Origin: Mastigias papua
Lineage: Eukaryota; Cnidaria; Scyphozoa; Rhizostomeae; Mastigiidae
Reading direction: 5' to 3'
DNA: 64,000 nucleotides
Assembly (NCBI GenBank): GCA_964019165.1
Contig: CAXHSL010000112.1
Location: forward strand, 1 to 64,000
Shown in pieces: positions 1 to 8,555 of the stretch; position 1 is the first letter of the stretch, and each line of letters begins with the position of its first letter. The notes under the pieces were generated by a model. The model searched no databases, was not told the origin of the DNA, and saw nothing but the letters and a program-made list of their open reading frames with translations. The position numbers and the translations under genes were made by a program.

Positions 1-35
1 AATTTCGAAAGCACTGTCAGTAACCACAGAAAACT
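1..35 (+). promoter_or_regulatory. Truncated leader of the first rep copy
   Basis: These 35 bases match the region just before every other rep start, for example 5046-5080. The upstream hairpin seen in other copies (10062-10091) is cut off by the window edge. The segment contains TCAGT, which resembles an initiator element, at positions 17-21. The rep start codon has A at -3. Confidence 0.7.
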
Positions 36-1323
36 ATGTCTGATTATCAGGACCAGAACTGTTCTTCAACACTAGCAGCCAGTAGTGTGAAGAAAGCATA
101 CTTAATTACATACAGTAATGCTGACACTAAAGCATTTAATAGAGAAACGTTCTCTTCTGCAATAGTTCAATCATTCGAATCTGCTACAACATCAGCGGTG
201 ATTCAATGGGCCTGTTGTATGGAGCAGCATAAAAATGGCAGCTACCATTTTCATATGGCCGTTTTATTGGACAGGGGACAAAGATGGATTAGGGTAAAAC
301 GGCGTATTCAAGAGGCCTATGATATTATTGTGAACTTTTCAGATCATCCTGGGTATTATTCCGCATATAGATATGTGGTGAAAGAAGACCAGGCAGTTTT
401 GAAAAGTCAAAATCATCCGATAATTGCAGTTCAACCCAGGACTGCCACTGCTACAAGGGCAAGGGCTAGGCAAGGTCGCAAAGGTAAGCAACCTAAACGC
501 TTGTCCAATAGTGAGGTGGCAAACATTGTGTTAAAAAAAAAAATTCACAGCCGTCTGCATCTCCTGGCCCATGCAAAATCCATGTCAAGACAAGGGGATA
601 ACCGTCTGTACGATTTTCTGTTGAACAGGAGCCAAAAGAAGGTGAATGAGCTTGTCGACACAGTGTGGGAAATTGAGACAGCCACTGAGAAAGTTGCACG
701 ATCTGCAATGTCCAGGCTGCAAATCTTGCAACAGCAACTGACCGGTGCATGTTATGCAATGGAGAGTGGCTGCAATGTGCCTCGACATTTTAGCCAAAAA
801 TTCCATTGACCGAGCAGTGTTCTCTGACGCCATTATCACGCTCCTTGTTATGGGTCGGGGCAAAGGCCGCAATATATTTATCTGTGGTCCAGCAAATTGT
901 GGCAAAACGTTCATCCTTGACCCATTACGAGTCATTTTTAATGCTTTTCTCTCGCCCGCTACTTGCTCTTATGCATGGCTAGGTGTCGAGGACAAAGAAG
1001 TGATTTTTTTGAACGATTTCAGGTGGTCTCCTGTCATACTCCCGTGGAGCGACATGCTACTATTGTTGGAAGGCCATATTGTCCATTTTGCTGCTCCAAA
1101 AACAACGTACAATCAAGATATTGAATTTTCCAAAGATACCCCTATCTTTGCTACATCGAAGGCCCCAATATCTTTTATCAAGGGCTCCATGACCGACGAT
1201 CGCGAAACAGAAATGATGGCTGTTCGATGGCGCACATTCAAGTTCAGGCATCAATTCGATATTAATTGCCAGAGAACAGTTCCCTCCTGTGGATATTGTT
1301 TCGCAACATTGGTCGTACAATAA
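36..1323 (+). pseudogene. rep: Rep (HUH endonuclease-SF3 helicase), copy 1, frameshifted
   Basis: Matches the reference Rep at 5081-6370 but lacks one base near 750 and another near 780, between the endonuclease and helicase domains. The first frame stops at 809 after about 239 correct residues. The helicase part stays open from 745 to 1323 in another frame. Walker A, Walker B and motif C are otherwise unchanged. It also has a silent A-to-C change at 1164. Both losses sit within 35 bases in a copy that otherwise looks clean, so either a consensus error or a real lesion is possible. Confidence 0.85.
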
Positions 1324-1400
1324 CTATAACCCTTACATTGTAAACGCAGTATTGTCCTTCGCAGTATGCATGCTTGGCATTCGCTTCGGATTTGTAACCA

Positions 1401-1829
1401 ATGGCTACCACCAACGGTCTACAACGGTCTACACTTTCTTTAGCCCCCACTACCCCTTCTCGTGGCAAGTATTGTCCTAAGAACTATTCCCAAAAGATGT
1501 GCTTTGTCTGCTAGTATGTACAGGTTATGTGCTATATACAAACTAATAACCATGTTCGGCAGAAAAGTGAAATAACTCAACGGTCTACACTTTTTGAGAA
1601 ATAGATTAGACCTAAGATCAAATTATTTCACTAAAAAGTGTAGACCGTTGGCGTTTTCCTGCATTTCTCGGCCATCGCACTGTAAATGTGTGCAATCTTT
1701 GGCTGGTACAATGCCACTTGGGAAAGCTATTATGTGCACAAATCTGAACATAGAAATCTCTTCAATTACATGTATTTTCATGTTTTAAAGTTTGTAGACC
1801 GTTGTGTAGACCGTTGAGATATTAGCCAT
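1401..1829. repeat. P1 iteron palindrome, copy 1
   Basis: Centred near 1615. The 12-mer CAACGGTCTACA occurs at 1412, 1422 and 1578 on the plus strand, and its complement at 1639, 1793 and 1805. Perfect 18-bp inner arms lie at 1578-1595 and 1633-1650, with a 37-nt loop between them. Outer 7-bp arms lie at 1401-1407 and 1823-1829. A second 10-bp inverted repeat (1566-1575 with 1623-1632) interleaves with the 18-bp arms. Confidence 0.9.
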
Positions 1830-2375
1830 GACGTCAGTGTGTAGCCTCGAAACGAAGAGGAGGGATATTTCATGAGTCAGTAGGTCCCCCTAGGTAAGAT
1901 ACATCTTGTTTTATATAAGAAACAAACTCTCTCCCTTCAGCCAGGATGCTTCTTACTATTTTGTCAAATTCAGCCTTACATGCTCCTGAAGTGTTTCTTA
2001 AAGTCTTCACATATTCTATAGCAAGACAGCAACTGTGAGACCAGAAATTGAATCTGTTGTTAGGCCTACGCACTTTTGAGAGACAGATATACATAGTATT
2101 TTGTTGCCAGCTCACATGCAAATTCTTTCGCAAAAGCAGATTTTTCACGGTTACTTTGAAGCTCAGCCTGCCTGTGTTTCTTACTTGTTTCTGAATTTTT
2201 GCCGCATGTCATCCTCATGTTTCTTCTATACTTGTTTGTTATAACACAAATGTGTATATAGTTTGGAGAAAGATAGAAAGAAGGGACAATTTTCAAGGTA
2301 TCATAATTAGACATAACTTGCTCATAATACATGTACATAATATCGTTAAGTAAGGACAACATATCACATACAACA

Positions 2376-3455
2376 TCAATACTTGGTCCGATACCCTCCG
2401 TTGCTAGCAATAAGTTTTAGGCGATCATGCATTGTTGCTACCGTACGATCAATTATTGAGGAATTGTAATTAAACAGAGTCTGCAAAACCCTTATCTTAA
2501 ATTCGCTAAAACTTTCTTTCTGTATCTGTCCTTGCAATGCTCCTTTGGCCAAGTCATGTTTAACGTTATTGAAAACGTTTTCAATTGGATTTAAATCAGG
2601 TGATCTCGGGGGTATATGTACTACTTCTGCTCCCACATCATTTAATGCATCTCTAGCTAGCTTGCTTCTCTGACTTGGATCATTATCCATCACAAAAAGT
2701 AGCCTCTCTTTGTCTTTTGACATAGCACAGTCAGTAAGGGTGCAGTGTAATGTTCTGTGGACGAATCTTGCAAACCACTCCGCATTAAATGTTGTATATT
2801 CTTCTGCAATAACAACGCCGGTTGTGTACCCAACGCCAACTAGAAGGTGCAGTCTCCGTCCCCCAGGTAAGTTCTTTGATCCTTTTGTCGTGTATTGCAG
2901 ACCTTCACTCGCTTTTCTCCAAATTCTCCCTCTTGGTGTCAATGCGTCTTTATAGGGATTTCCCTTGTGCACGAACGACACACCATCCAGATATAGCAAG
3001 ACGTGATCCGTCCAGAATTCACGGTCATATTTTTTAAGAGCAAGTCTGGCAAAATTTACTCTTCTCTTTCTGTCTTTCACTGACAGTAACCCTTTTTGCC
3101 TTGGCCTTAAGGACTTATACCCATGTTCATTCATTACTCGTACTAGTGTTCTATAACTGACGTTGGCTACCCGGCATTCTTTTGCGACATCATGCACAGT
3201 TACGTTCGGATTGTCATTCCTTAACTTCTGAAATGTTCTTATAAACCGCTTCTTTTCTCTTCTGCTCATAATGGGTGGACGGCCAGTTCTCTTCTTTTTT
3301 TCCTTTATCTCTTTTGCTTCCTTGCAAATACGTACAGCACTGGATGCGGATACATTACAGTTTGTGGAAATTTGTCGATATGATAAAGAGCCTTCAGCTC
3401 TCAAATAGCATATGTAGGCCCTCAATTTTTCACTGATTTTTCTACGGAACACCAT
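2376..3455 (-). CDS. DD34E IS630/Tc1/mariner-type transposase, copy 1
   Basis: An open 359-codon copy with the same translation as the reference copy at 7423-8502. The start codon has A at -3 and G at +4, and a minus-strand TATAAAA lies at 3502-3508, 47-53 bp upstream. It is intact although the rep gene of this copy is frameshifted. Confidence 0.93.
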   Translation of the reverse strand: MVFRRKISEKLRAYICYLRAEGSLSYRQISTNCNVSASSAVRICKEAKEIKEKKKRTGRPPIMSRREKKRFIRTFQKLRNDNPNVTVHDVAKECRVANVSYRTLVRVMNEHGYKSLRPRQKGLLSVKDRKRRVNFARLALKKYDREFWTDHVLLYLDGVSFVHKGNPYKDALTPRGRIWRKASEGLQYTTKGSKNLPGGRRLHLLVGVGYTTGVVIAEEYTTFNAEWFARFVHRTLHCTLTDCAMSKDKERLLFVMDNDPSQRSKLARDALNDVGAEVVHIPPRSPDLNPIENVFNNVKHDLAKGALQGQIQKESFSEFKIRVLQTLFNYNSSIIDRTVATMHDRLKLIASNGGYRTKY

Positions 3456-3889
3456 ATTCTCTTCTCATATCGTAATTAAGTTGCAAATAGCATGCATGTC
3501 ATTTTATAAACAGTTCTTTGTAATACACTTGCCAAAAAAGCGCACGTCATTTGCCTATATTGTGCATAAATCCAGGTGATAAACGATAAACTGTTAGGCG
3601 GTAACTTAGACGTGTGTGACGTACATCTCCAGGCTGTTGTCTAGAAACATGTTTTTGTATCGAACTGCACAAAGAGAAGGTGTAATCTATTCTCATGTTG
3701 TTTTTTTATGTTGCTAGGGATACTGACTGGCTGTTGTATATTTGGGTTATCTTCCTTGATTTACAACCCATAGAGGAGTACATGTGACATCATAATCATC
3801 ATAAATTTTAACTGAAAATAGGAGACAGGTGAAGCCCCCTCTCATTATCACAGGAAATAGTCACCTAATTGAGATTTCGTCACTGGAAC

Positions 3890-4325
3890 TGAGATCAGCA
3901 CCCCCGATTACCCCATAGTGGAATACAGGTATAAGCTTGTGTCTTGCAGTTTCCAATATAAATTTCAGACAATGCCTGCCAAAAGTCTTGGAACACTGGC
4001 GATGATTTACACTATAAACGAACTATAGCATCCCCTCCCCCTTCAAACAATGTTGTTTGAAGCAAATATGAATAACCCGACTGGTACAATTGATGCACGT
4101 GTACAATGCTACAGATCTCCCCTATCCACACAACATTGTTTGAGGGGGGAGGGGGCTTACACGTTAATTGCTATGACGAAAAAGTGACAGGAGTCGGAAA
4201 TTTAAAAAAATGTGCAGGTGTTCCAACTACTTTTGGCAGGCATTGTCTGATTTTCAAATTTAAAGAGGGCAGGTAGAATTTCGGCAGTGGTGTGTACCTA
4301 TAGGTTTTCAAGGGTGCTGATTTCA
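3890..4325. repeat. P2 nested imperfect palindrome, copy 1
   Basis: Outer arms of 14 bp with one mismatch lie at 3890-3903 and 4312-4325. Perfect 21-bp inner arms, starting CAGACAATGCC, lie at 3966-3986 and 4229-4249. Both pairs share the same centre, about 4107.5. Inside are C/G-rich arms at 4032-4054 and 4132-4155, and a hairpin at 4041-4062 with a 10-bp stem and 2-nt loop. A CACGTG palindrome sits at 4096-4101. Confidence 0.85.
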
Positions 4326-5080
4326 TTTTCAGCGCAATCAGAGCCGTATCTCCACGGGGTGATCCGCTATCATCACCACTTGGTGTTGTAACGAACCTTG
4401 TATTGAGGAAAATTAACTTAATTATCTACAAATATTAACGGTAGTAGAAAGTATGTCCAACATTAACAGTATGCTGGACAAAAGTTTCCTGTGTAGAATA
4501 CTAACATATTTTCTATGTATGGGTAAGATTTGTAGAAAAAAGGCAGATGGTAAAAGTAAGAAAATGACACGGTAGGTTGTCATTTCCTTATATCCAGTGT
4601 GTATTTCATGAGGCTACACTGGAGTCATCCGGGGTCGCCCAAGTCTACCTTACGTCGTAATTGTGTGATATTTGTTGGTCTTCGAATAGGTGCCCAGGAA
4701 TAAGATATTATACTGTCCTTTTTGTGTGTCACCTTTGCGTATAGGCAAAGGATGTGAAGTAATATGCAACTTTAGCTGTACATGGAATGCACTTTAACAG
4801 GGAATTCATTACTGATACAGATTACACAAGTATACGTTATGATAAGGAAACCGTAGTCAAACTGTATTAGAAGGAGTATGCATACTGTCAAATATACCAA
4901 TTTTGAGTGAAAACCAACTACTAGTCAAATGACAACATATGCTACATGAGTGGGATGTCAAACATTTCCTCTCGTGAAATGGAGGCTAAAATTCAGGCGG
5001 TTGAAAAGTGAATATTTGAATATTTTAGGCTCTTCATATTCAAAAAATTTCGAAAGCACTGTCAGTAACCACAGAAAACT

Positions 5081-6370
5081 ATGTCTGATTATCAGGACCA
5101 GAACTGTTCTTCAACACTAGCAGCCAGTAGTGTGAAGAAAGCATACTTAATTACATACAGTAATGCTGACACTAAAGCATTTAATAGAGAAACGTTCTCT
5201 TCTGCAATAGTTCAATCATTCGAATCTGCTACAACATCAGCGGTGATTCAATGGGCCTGTTGTATGGAGCAGCATAAAAATGGCAGCTACCATTTTCATA
5301 TGGCCGTTTTATTGGACAGGGGACAAAGATGGATTAGGGTAAAACGGCGTATTCAAGAGGCCTATGATATTATTGTGAACTTTTCAGATCATCCTGGGTA
5401 TTATTCCGCATATAGATATGTGGTGAAAGAAGACCAGGCAGTTTTGAAAAGTCAAAATCATCCGATAATTGCAGTTCAACCCAGGACTGCCACTGCTACA
5501 AGGGCAAGGGCTAGGCAAGGTCGCAAAGGTAAGCAACCTAAACGCTTGTCCAATAGTGAGGTGGCAAACATTGTGTTAAAAAAAAAAATTCACAGCCGTC
5601 TGCATCTCCTGGCCCATGCAAAATCCATGTCAAGACAAGGGGATAACCGTCTGTACGATTTTCTGTTGAACAGGAGCCAAAAGAAGGTGAATGAGCTTGT
5701 CGACACAGTGTGGGAAATTGAGACAGCCACTGAGAAAGTTGCACGATCTGCAATGTCCAGGCTGCAAATCTTGCAACAGCAACTGACCGGTGCATGTATA
5801 TGCAATGGAGAGTGGCTGCAATGTGCCCTCGACATTTTAGCCAAAAATTCCATTGACCGAGCAGTGTTCTCTGACGCCATTATCACGCTCCTTGTTATGG
5901 GTCGGGGCAAAGGCCGCAATATATTTATCTGTGGTCCAGCAAATTGTGGCAAAACGTTCATCCTTGACCCATTACGAGTCATTTTTAATGCTTTTCTCTC
6001 GCCCGCTACTTGCTCTTATGCATGGCTAGGTGTCGAGGACAAAGAAGTGATTTTTTTGAACGATTTCAGGTGGTCTCCTGTCATACTCCCGTGGAGCGAC
6101 ATGCTACTATTGTTGGAAGGCCATATTGTCCATTTTGCTGCTCCAAAAACAACGTACAATCAAGATATTGAATTTTCCAAAGATACCCCTATCTTTGCTA
6201 CATCGAAGGCACCAATATCTTTTATCAAGGGCTCCATGACCGACGATCGCGAAACAGAAATGATGGCTGTTCGATGGCGCACATTCAAGTTCAGGCATCA
6301 ATTCGATATTAATTGCCAGAGAACAGTTCCCTCCTGTGGATATTGTTTCGCAACATTGGTCGTACAATAA
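5081..6370 (+). CDS. rep: Rolling-circle replication initiator Rep (HUH endonuclease + SF3 helicase), reference copy
   Basis: 429 aa. Predicted to nick one strand at an origin, stay covalently attached through a tyrosine, and unwind DNA with its helicase. Visible motifs: rolling-circle motif I LITYSNAD (23-30); the HUH metal-binding pair HFH (71-73); motif III with Y113 and K116 in a YxxK arrangement; a basic, probably nuclear-targeting linker (about 135-156); Walker A GPANCGKT (285-292); Walker B VIFLNDF (323-329); SF3 motif C FATSKAPI (372-379), with Lys where SF3 proteins usually have Asn. The C-terminus carries C412, C419 and C422. Single-Tyr YxxK favours a CRESS-type Rep over parvovirus NS1. 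It is longer than typical CRESS Reps (about 300-350 aa). The first ATG is in good context (A at -3). I recall similar predicted proteins from marine invertebrate genomes, but the host cannot be set from this. Confidence 0.92.
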   Translation: MSDYQDQNCSSTLAASSVKKAYLITYSNADTKAFNRETFSSAIVQSFESATTSAVIQWACCMEQHKNGSYHFHMAVLLDRGQRWIRVKRRIQEAYDIIVNFSDHPGYYSAYRYVVKEDQAVLKSQNHPIIAVQPRTATATRARARQGRKGKQPKRLSNSEVANIVLKKKIHSRLHLLAHAKSMSRQGDNRLYDFLLNRSQKKVNELVDTVWEIETATEKVARSAMSRLQILQQQLTGACICNGEWLQCALDILAKNSIDRAVFSDAIITLLVMGRGKGRNIFICGPANCGKTFILDPLRVIFNAFLSPATCSYAWLGVEDKEVIFLNDFRWSPVILPWSDMLLLLEGHIVHFAAPKTTYNQDIEFSKDTPIFATSKAPISFIKGSMTDDRETEMMAVRWRTFKFRHQFDINCQRTVPSCGYCFATLVVQ

Positions 6371-7422
6371 CTATAACCCTTACATTGTAAACGCAGTATT
6401 GTCCTTCGCAGTATGCATGCTTGGCATTCGCTTCGGATTTGTAACCAATGGCTACCACCAACGGTCTACAACGGTCTACACTTTCTTTAGCCCCCACTAC
6501 CCCTTCTCGTGGCAAGTATTGTCCTAAGAACTATTCCCAAAAGATGTGCTTTGTCTGCTAGTATGTACAGGTTATGTGCTATATACAAACTAATAACCAT
6601 GTTCGGCAGAAAAGTGAAATAACTCAACGGTCTACACTTTTTGAGAAATAGATTAGACCTAAGATCAAATTATTTCACTAAAAAGTGTAGACCGTTGGCG
6701 TTTTCCTGCATTTCTCGGCCATCGCACTGTAAATGTGTGCAATCTTTGGCTGGTACAATGCCACTTGGGAAAGCTATTATGTGCACAAATCTGAACATAG
6801 AAATCTCTTCAATTACATGTATTTTCATGTTTTAAAGTTTGTAGACCGTTGTGTAGACCGTTGAGATATTAGCCATGACGTCAGTGTGTAGCCTCGAAAC
6901 GAAGAGGAGGGATATTTCATGAGTCAGTAGGTCCCCCTAGGTAAGATACATCTTGTTTTATATAAGAAACAAACTCTCTCCCTTCAGCCAGGATGCTTCT
7001 TACTATTTTGTCAAATTCAGCCTTACATGCTCCTGAAGTGTTTCTTAAAGTCTTCACATATTCTATAGCAAGACAGCAACTGTGAGACCAGAAATTGAAT
7101 CTGTTGTTAGGCCTACGCACTTTTGAGAGACAGATATACATAGTATTTTGTTGCCAGCTCACATGCAAATTCTTTCGCAAAAGCAGATTTTTCACGGTTA
7201 CTTTGAAGCTCAGCCTGCCTGTGTTTCTTACTTGTTTCTGAATTTTTGCCGCATGTCATCCTCATGTTTCTTCTATACTTGTTTGTTATAACACAAATGT
7301 GTATATAGTTTGGAGAAAGATAGAAAGAAGGGACAATTTTCAAGGTATCATAATTAGACATAACTTGCTCATAATACATGTACATAATATCGTTAAGTAA
7401 GGACAACATATCACATACAACA
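6371..7422. other. Convergent intergenic region between rep and transposase stop codons
   Basis: About 1.05 kb between the two 3' ends. It contains P1 (6448-6876), a perfect CRE-like octamer TGACGTCA at 6876-6883, and two overlapping minus-strand open frames of doubtful reality (6917-7457). I see no canonical AATAAA downstream of rep or, on the minus strand, downstream of the transposase. The minus strand has a TATATAAAA-like run near 6957-6967, which could be a variant poly(A) signal or simply AT-rich sequence. The other copies have the same content. Confidence 0.6.
6448..6876. repeat. P1 iteron palindrome, reference copy; candidate Rep-binding region or transposon end junction
   Basis: A 429-bp interrupted palindrome. 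From the left: 7-bp arm (6448-6454); two overlapping 12-mers CAACGGTCTACA (6459-6480); a third 12-mer that opens an 18-bp arm (6625-6642); a 37-nt loop; the complementary 18-bp arm (6680-6697); two inverted 12-mers (6840-6863); the closing 7-bp arm (6870-6876). Repeated short motifs around a hairpin are typical of Rep-binding iterons. Read the other way, the 18-bp arms would be the terminal inverted repeats of neighbouring elements facing each other across a 37-bp spacer, with the other 12-mers as subterminal repeats. The sequence does not decide between these. Confidence 0.88.
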
Positions 7423-7457
7423 TCAATACTTGGTCCGATACCCTCCGTTGCTAGCAA
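6917..7457 (-). other. Two overlapping small open frames, doubtful coding region
   Basis: A 114-codon frame (7457 down to 7113) starts inside the 3' end of the transposase gene and overlaps its last 35 bp. A 92-codon frame (7195 down to 6917) overlaps the first in a different frame. I recognise neither product. The first has a basic central stretch (about residues 60-85); the second has a few scattered cysteines. In copy 8 a one-base loss in a T run joins them into one 179-codon frame, so a split gene, a programmed frameshift or simple chance are all possible. Near-identity between copies is uninformative because the whole unit is conserved. Confidence 0.2.
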
Positions 7458-8502
7458 TAAGTTTTAGGCGATCATGCATTGTTGCTACCGTACGATCAAT
7501 TATTGAGGAATTGTAATTAAACAGAGTCTGCAAAACCCTTATCTTAAATTCGCTAAAACTTTCTTTCTGTATCTGTCCTTGCAATGCTCCTTTGGCCAAG
7601 TCATGTTTAACGTTATTGAAAACGTTTTCAATTGGATTTAAATCAGGTGATCTCGGGGGTATATGTACTACTTCTGCTCCCACATCATTTAATGCATCTC
7701 TAGCTAGCTTGCTTCTCTGACTTGGATCATTATCCATCACAAAAAGTAGCCTCTCTTTGTCTTTTGACATAGCACAGTCAGTAAGGGTGCAGTGTAATGT
7801 TCTGTGGACGAATCTTGCAAACCACTCCGCATTAAATGTTGTATATTCTTCTGCAATAACAACGCCGGTTGTGTACCCAACGCCAACTAGAAGGTGCAGT
7901 CTCCGTCCCCCAGGTAAGTTCTTTGATCCTTTTGTCGTGTATTGCAGACCTTCACTCGCTTTTCTCCAAATTCTCCCTCTTGGTGTCAATGCGTCTTTAT
8001 AGGGATTTCCCTTGTGCACGAACGACACACCATCCAGATATAGCAAGACGTGATCCGTCCAGAATTCACGGTCATATTTTTTAAGAGCAAGTCTGGCAAA
8101 ATTTACTCTTCTCTTTCTGTCTTTCACTGACAGTAACCCTTTTTGCCTTGGCCTTAAGGACTTATACCCATGTTCATTCATTACTCGTACTAGTGTTCTA
8201 TAACTGACGTTGGCTACCCGGCATTCTTTTGCGACATCATGCACAGTTACGTTCGGATTGTCATTCCTTAACTTCTGAAATGTTCTTATAAACCGCTTCT
8301 TTTCTCTTCTGCTCATAATGGGTGGACGGCCAGTTCTCTTCTTTTTTTCCTTTATCTCTTTTGCTTCCTTGCAAATACGTACAGCACTGGATGCGGATAC
8401 ATTACAGTTTGTGGAAATTTGTCGATATGATAAAGAGCCTTCAGCTCTCAAATAGCATATGTAGGCCCTCAATTTTTCACTGATTTTTCTACGGAACACC
8501 AT
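7423..8502 (-). CDS. DD34E IS630/Tc1/mariner-type transposase, reference copy
   Basis: 359 aa, a usual length for this superfamily. The N-terminus has two helix-turn-helix regions (about 20-50 and 65-116) separated by an AT-hook-like KRTGRPP (55-61), the usual HTH-GRPR-HTH arrangement for binding terminal inverted repeats. The RNase H-like catalytic domain shows D157 in LYLDGVS, D257 in VMDNDP and E292 in SPDLNPIEN. Thirty-four residues separate D257 and E292, giving a Tc1-like DD34E signature. The protein ends in GGYRTKY, an ending I recall from related invertebrate transposases. Known family chemistry is cut-and-paste into TA sites. The gene is convergent with rep of its own copy and divergent from the next rep. 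The start has A at -3 and G at +4, with a TATA box 47-53 bp upstream. No clear TA-flanked terminal repeats bracket the gene alone, so its substrate ends are uncertain. Confidence 0.94.
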   Translation of the reverse strand: MVFRRKISEKLRAYICYLRAEGSLSYRQISTNCNVSASSAVRICKEAKEIKEKKKRTGRPPIMSRREKKRFIRTFQKLRNDNPNVTVHDVAKECRVANVSYRTLVRVMNEHGYKSLRPRQKGLLSVKDRKRRVNFARLALKKYDREFWTDHVLLYLDGVSFVHKGNPYKDALTPRGRIWRKASEGLQYTTKGSKNLPGGRRLHLLVGVGYTTGVVIAEEYTTFNAEWFARFVHRTLHCTLTDCAMSKDKERLLFVMDNDPSQRSKLARDALNDVGAEVVHIPPRSPDLNPIENVFNNVKHDLAKGALQGQIQKESFSEFKIRVLQTLFNYNSSIIDRTVATMHDRLKLIASNGGYRTKY

Positions 8503-8548
8503 ATTCTCTTCTCATATCGTAATTAAGTTGCAAATAGCATGCATGTCA

Positions 8549-8555
8549 TTTTATA
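8549..8555 (-). promoter_or_regulatory. TATA box of the transposase gene
   Basis: TATAAAA on the minus strand, 47-53 bp before the transposase start. An initiation site 25-30 bp downstream would leave a leader of roughly 20 nt. The same element lies at 3502-3508 in copy 1 and at the matching place in the other copies; copy 13 is cut off by the window end. Placement is convincing, but this is a single motif without transcript evidence. Confidence 0.5.

Noticed and set aside
5529..5673. Possible intron in rep (donor AAAG/GTAAGC, acceptor AACAG/G)
   Set aside because: Removing 145 nt would break the reading frame into the helicase, while the unspliced frame is open and contains all motifs.
5538..5982. 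Minus-strand open frames of 63-130 codons antisense to rep
   Set aside because: They lie wholly inside rep, have no recognisable motifs, and recur only because the unit recurs; shadows of the Rep reading frame.
5081..6370. Rep as a parvovirus NS1
   Set aside because: Shorter than NS1, and the catalytic motif reads YxxK rather than the YxxxK of NS1; a CRESS-like Rep fits better, though a distant relation is not excluded.
6641..6835. 64-codon plus-strand frame inside P1
   Set aside because: It runs through the hairpin arm and loop of the palindrome, with no start context or recognisable domain; likely chance.
6448..6876. P1 12-mers as a CRISPR array
   Set aside because: The repeats are too short, occur in both orientations, and have irregular spacing; the sequence is eukaryotic and no cas gene is present.
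6371..7422. Canonical AATAAA poly(A) signals for the two convergent genes
   Set aside because: None seen downstream of either stop in the expected strand; only a TATAAA-like variant for the transposase, too weak to annotate.
7914..7947. Intron-like segment on the plus strand with a strong GTAAGT donor and TTGCAG acceptor
   Set aside because: Only 34 nt long and antisense to the transposase coding sequence; too short for a normal spliceosomal intron.
7757..8084. Plus-strand open frames of 71 and 81 codons antisense to the transposase
   Set aside because: Contained within the transposase gene, with no motif or promoter evidence.
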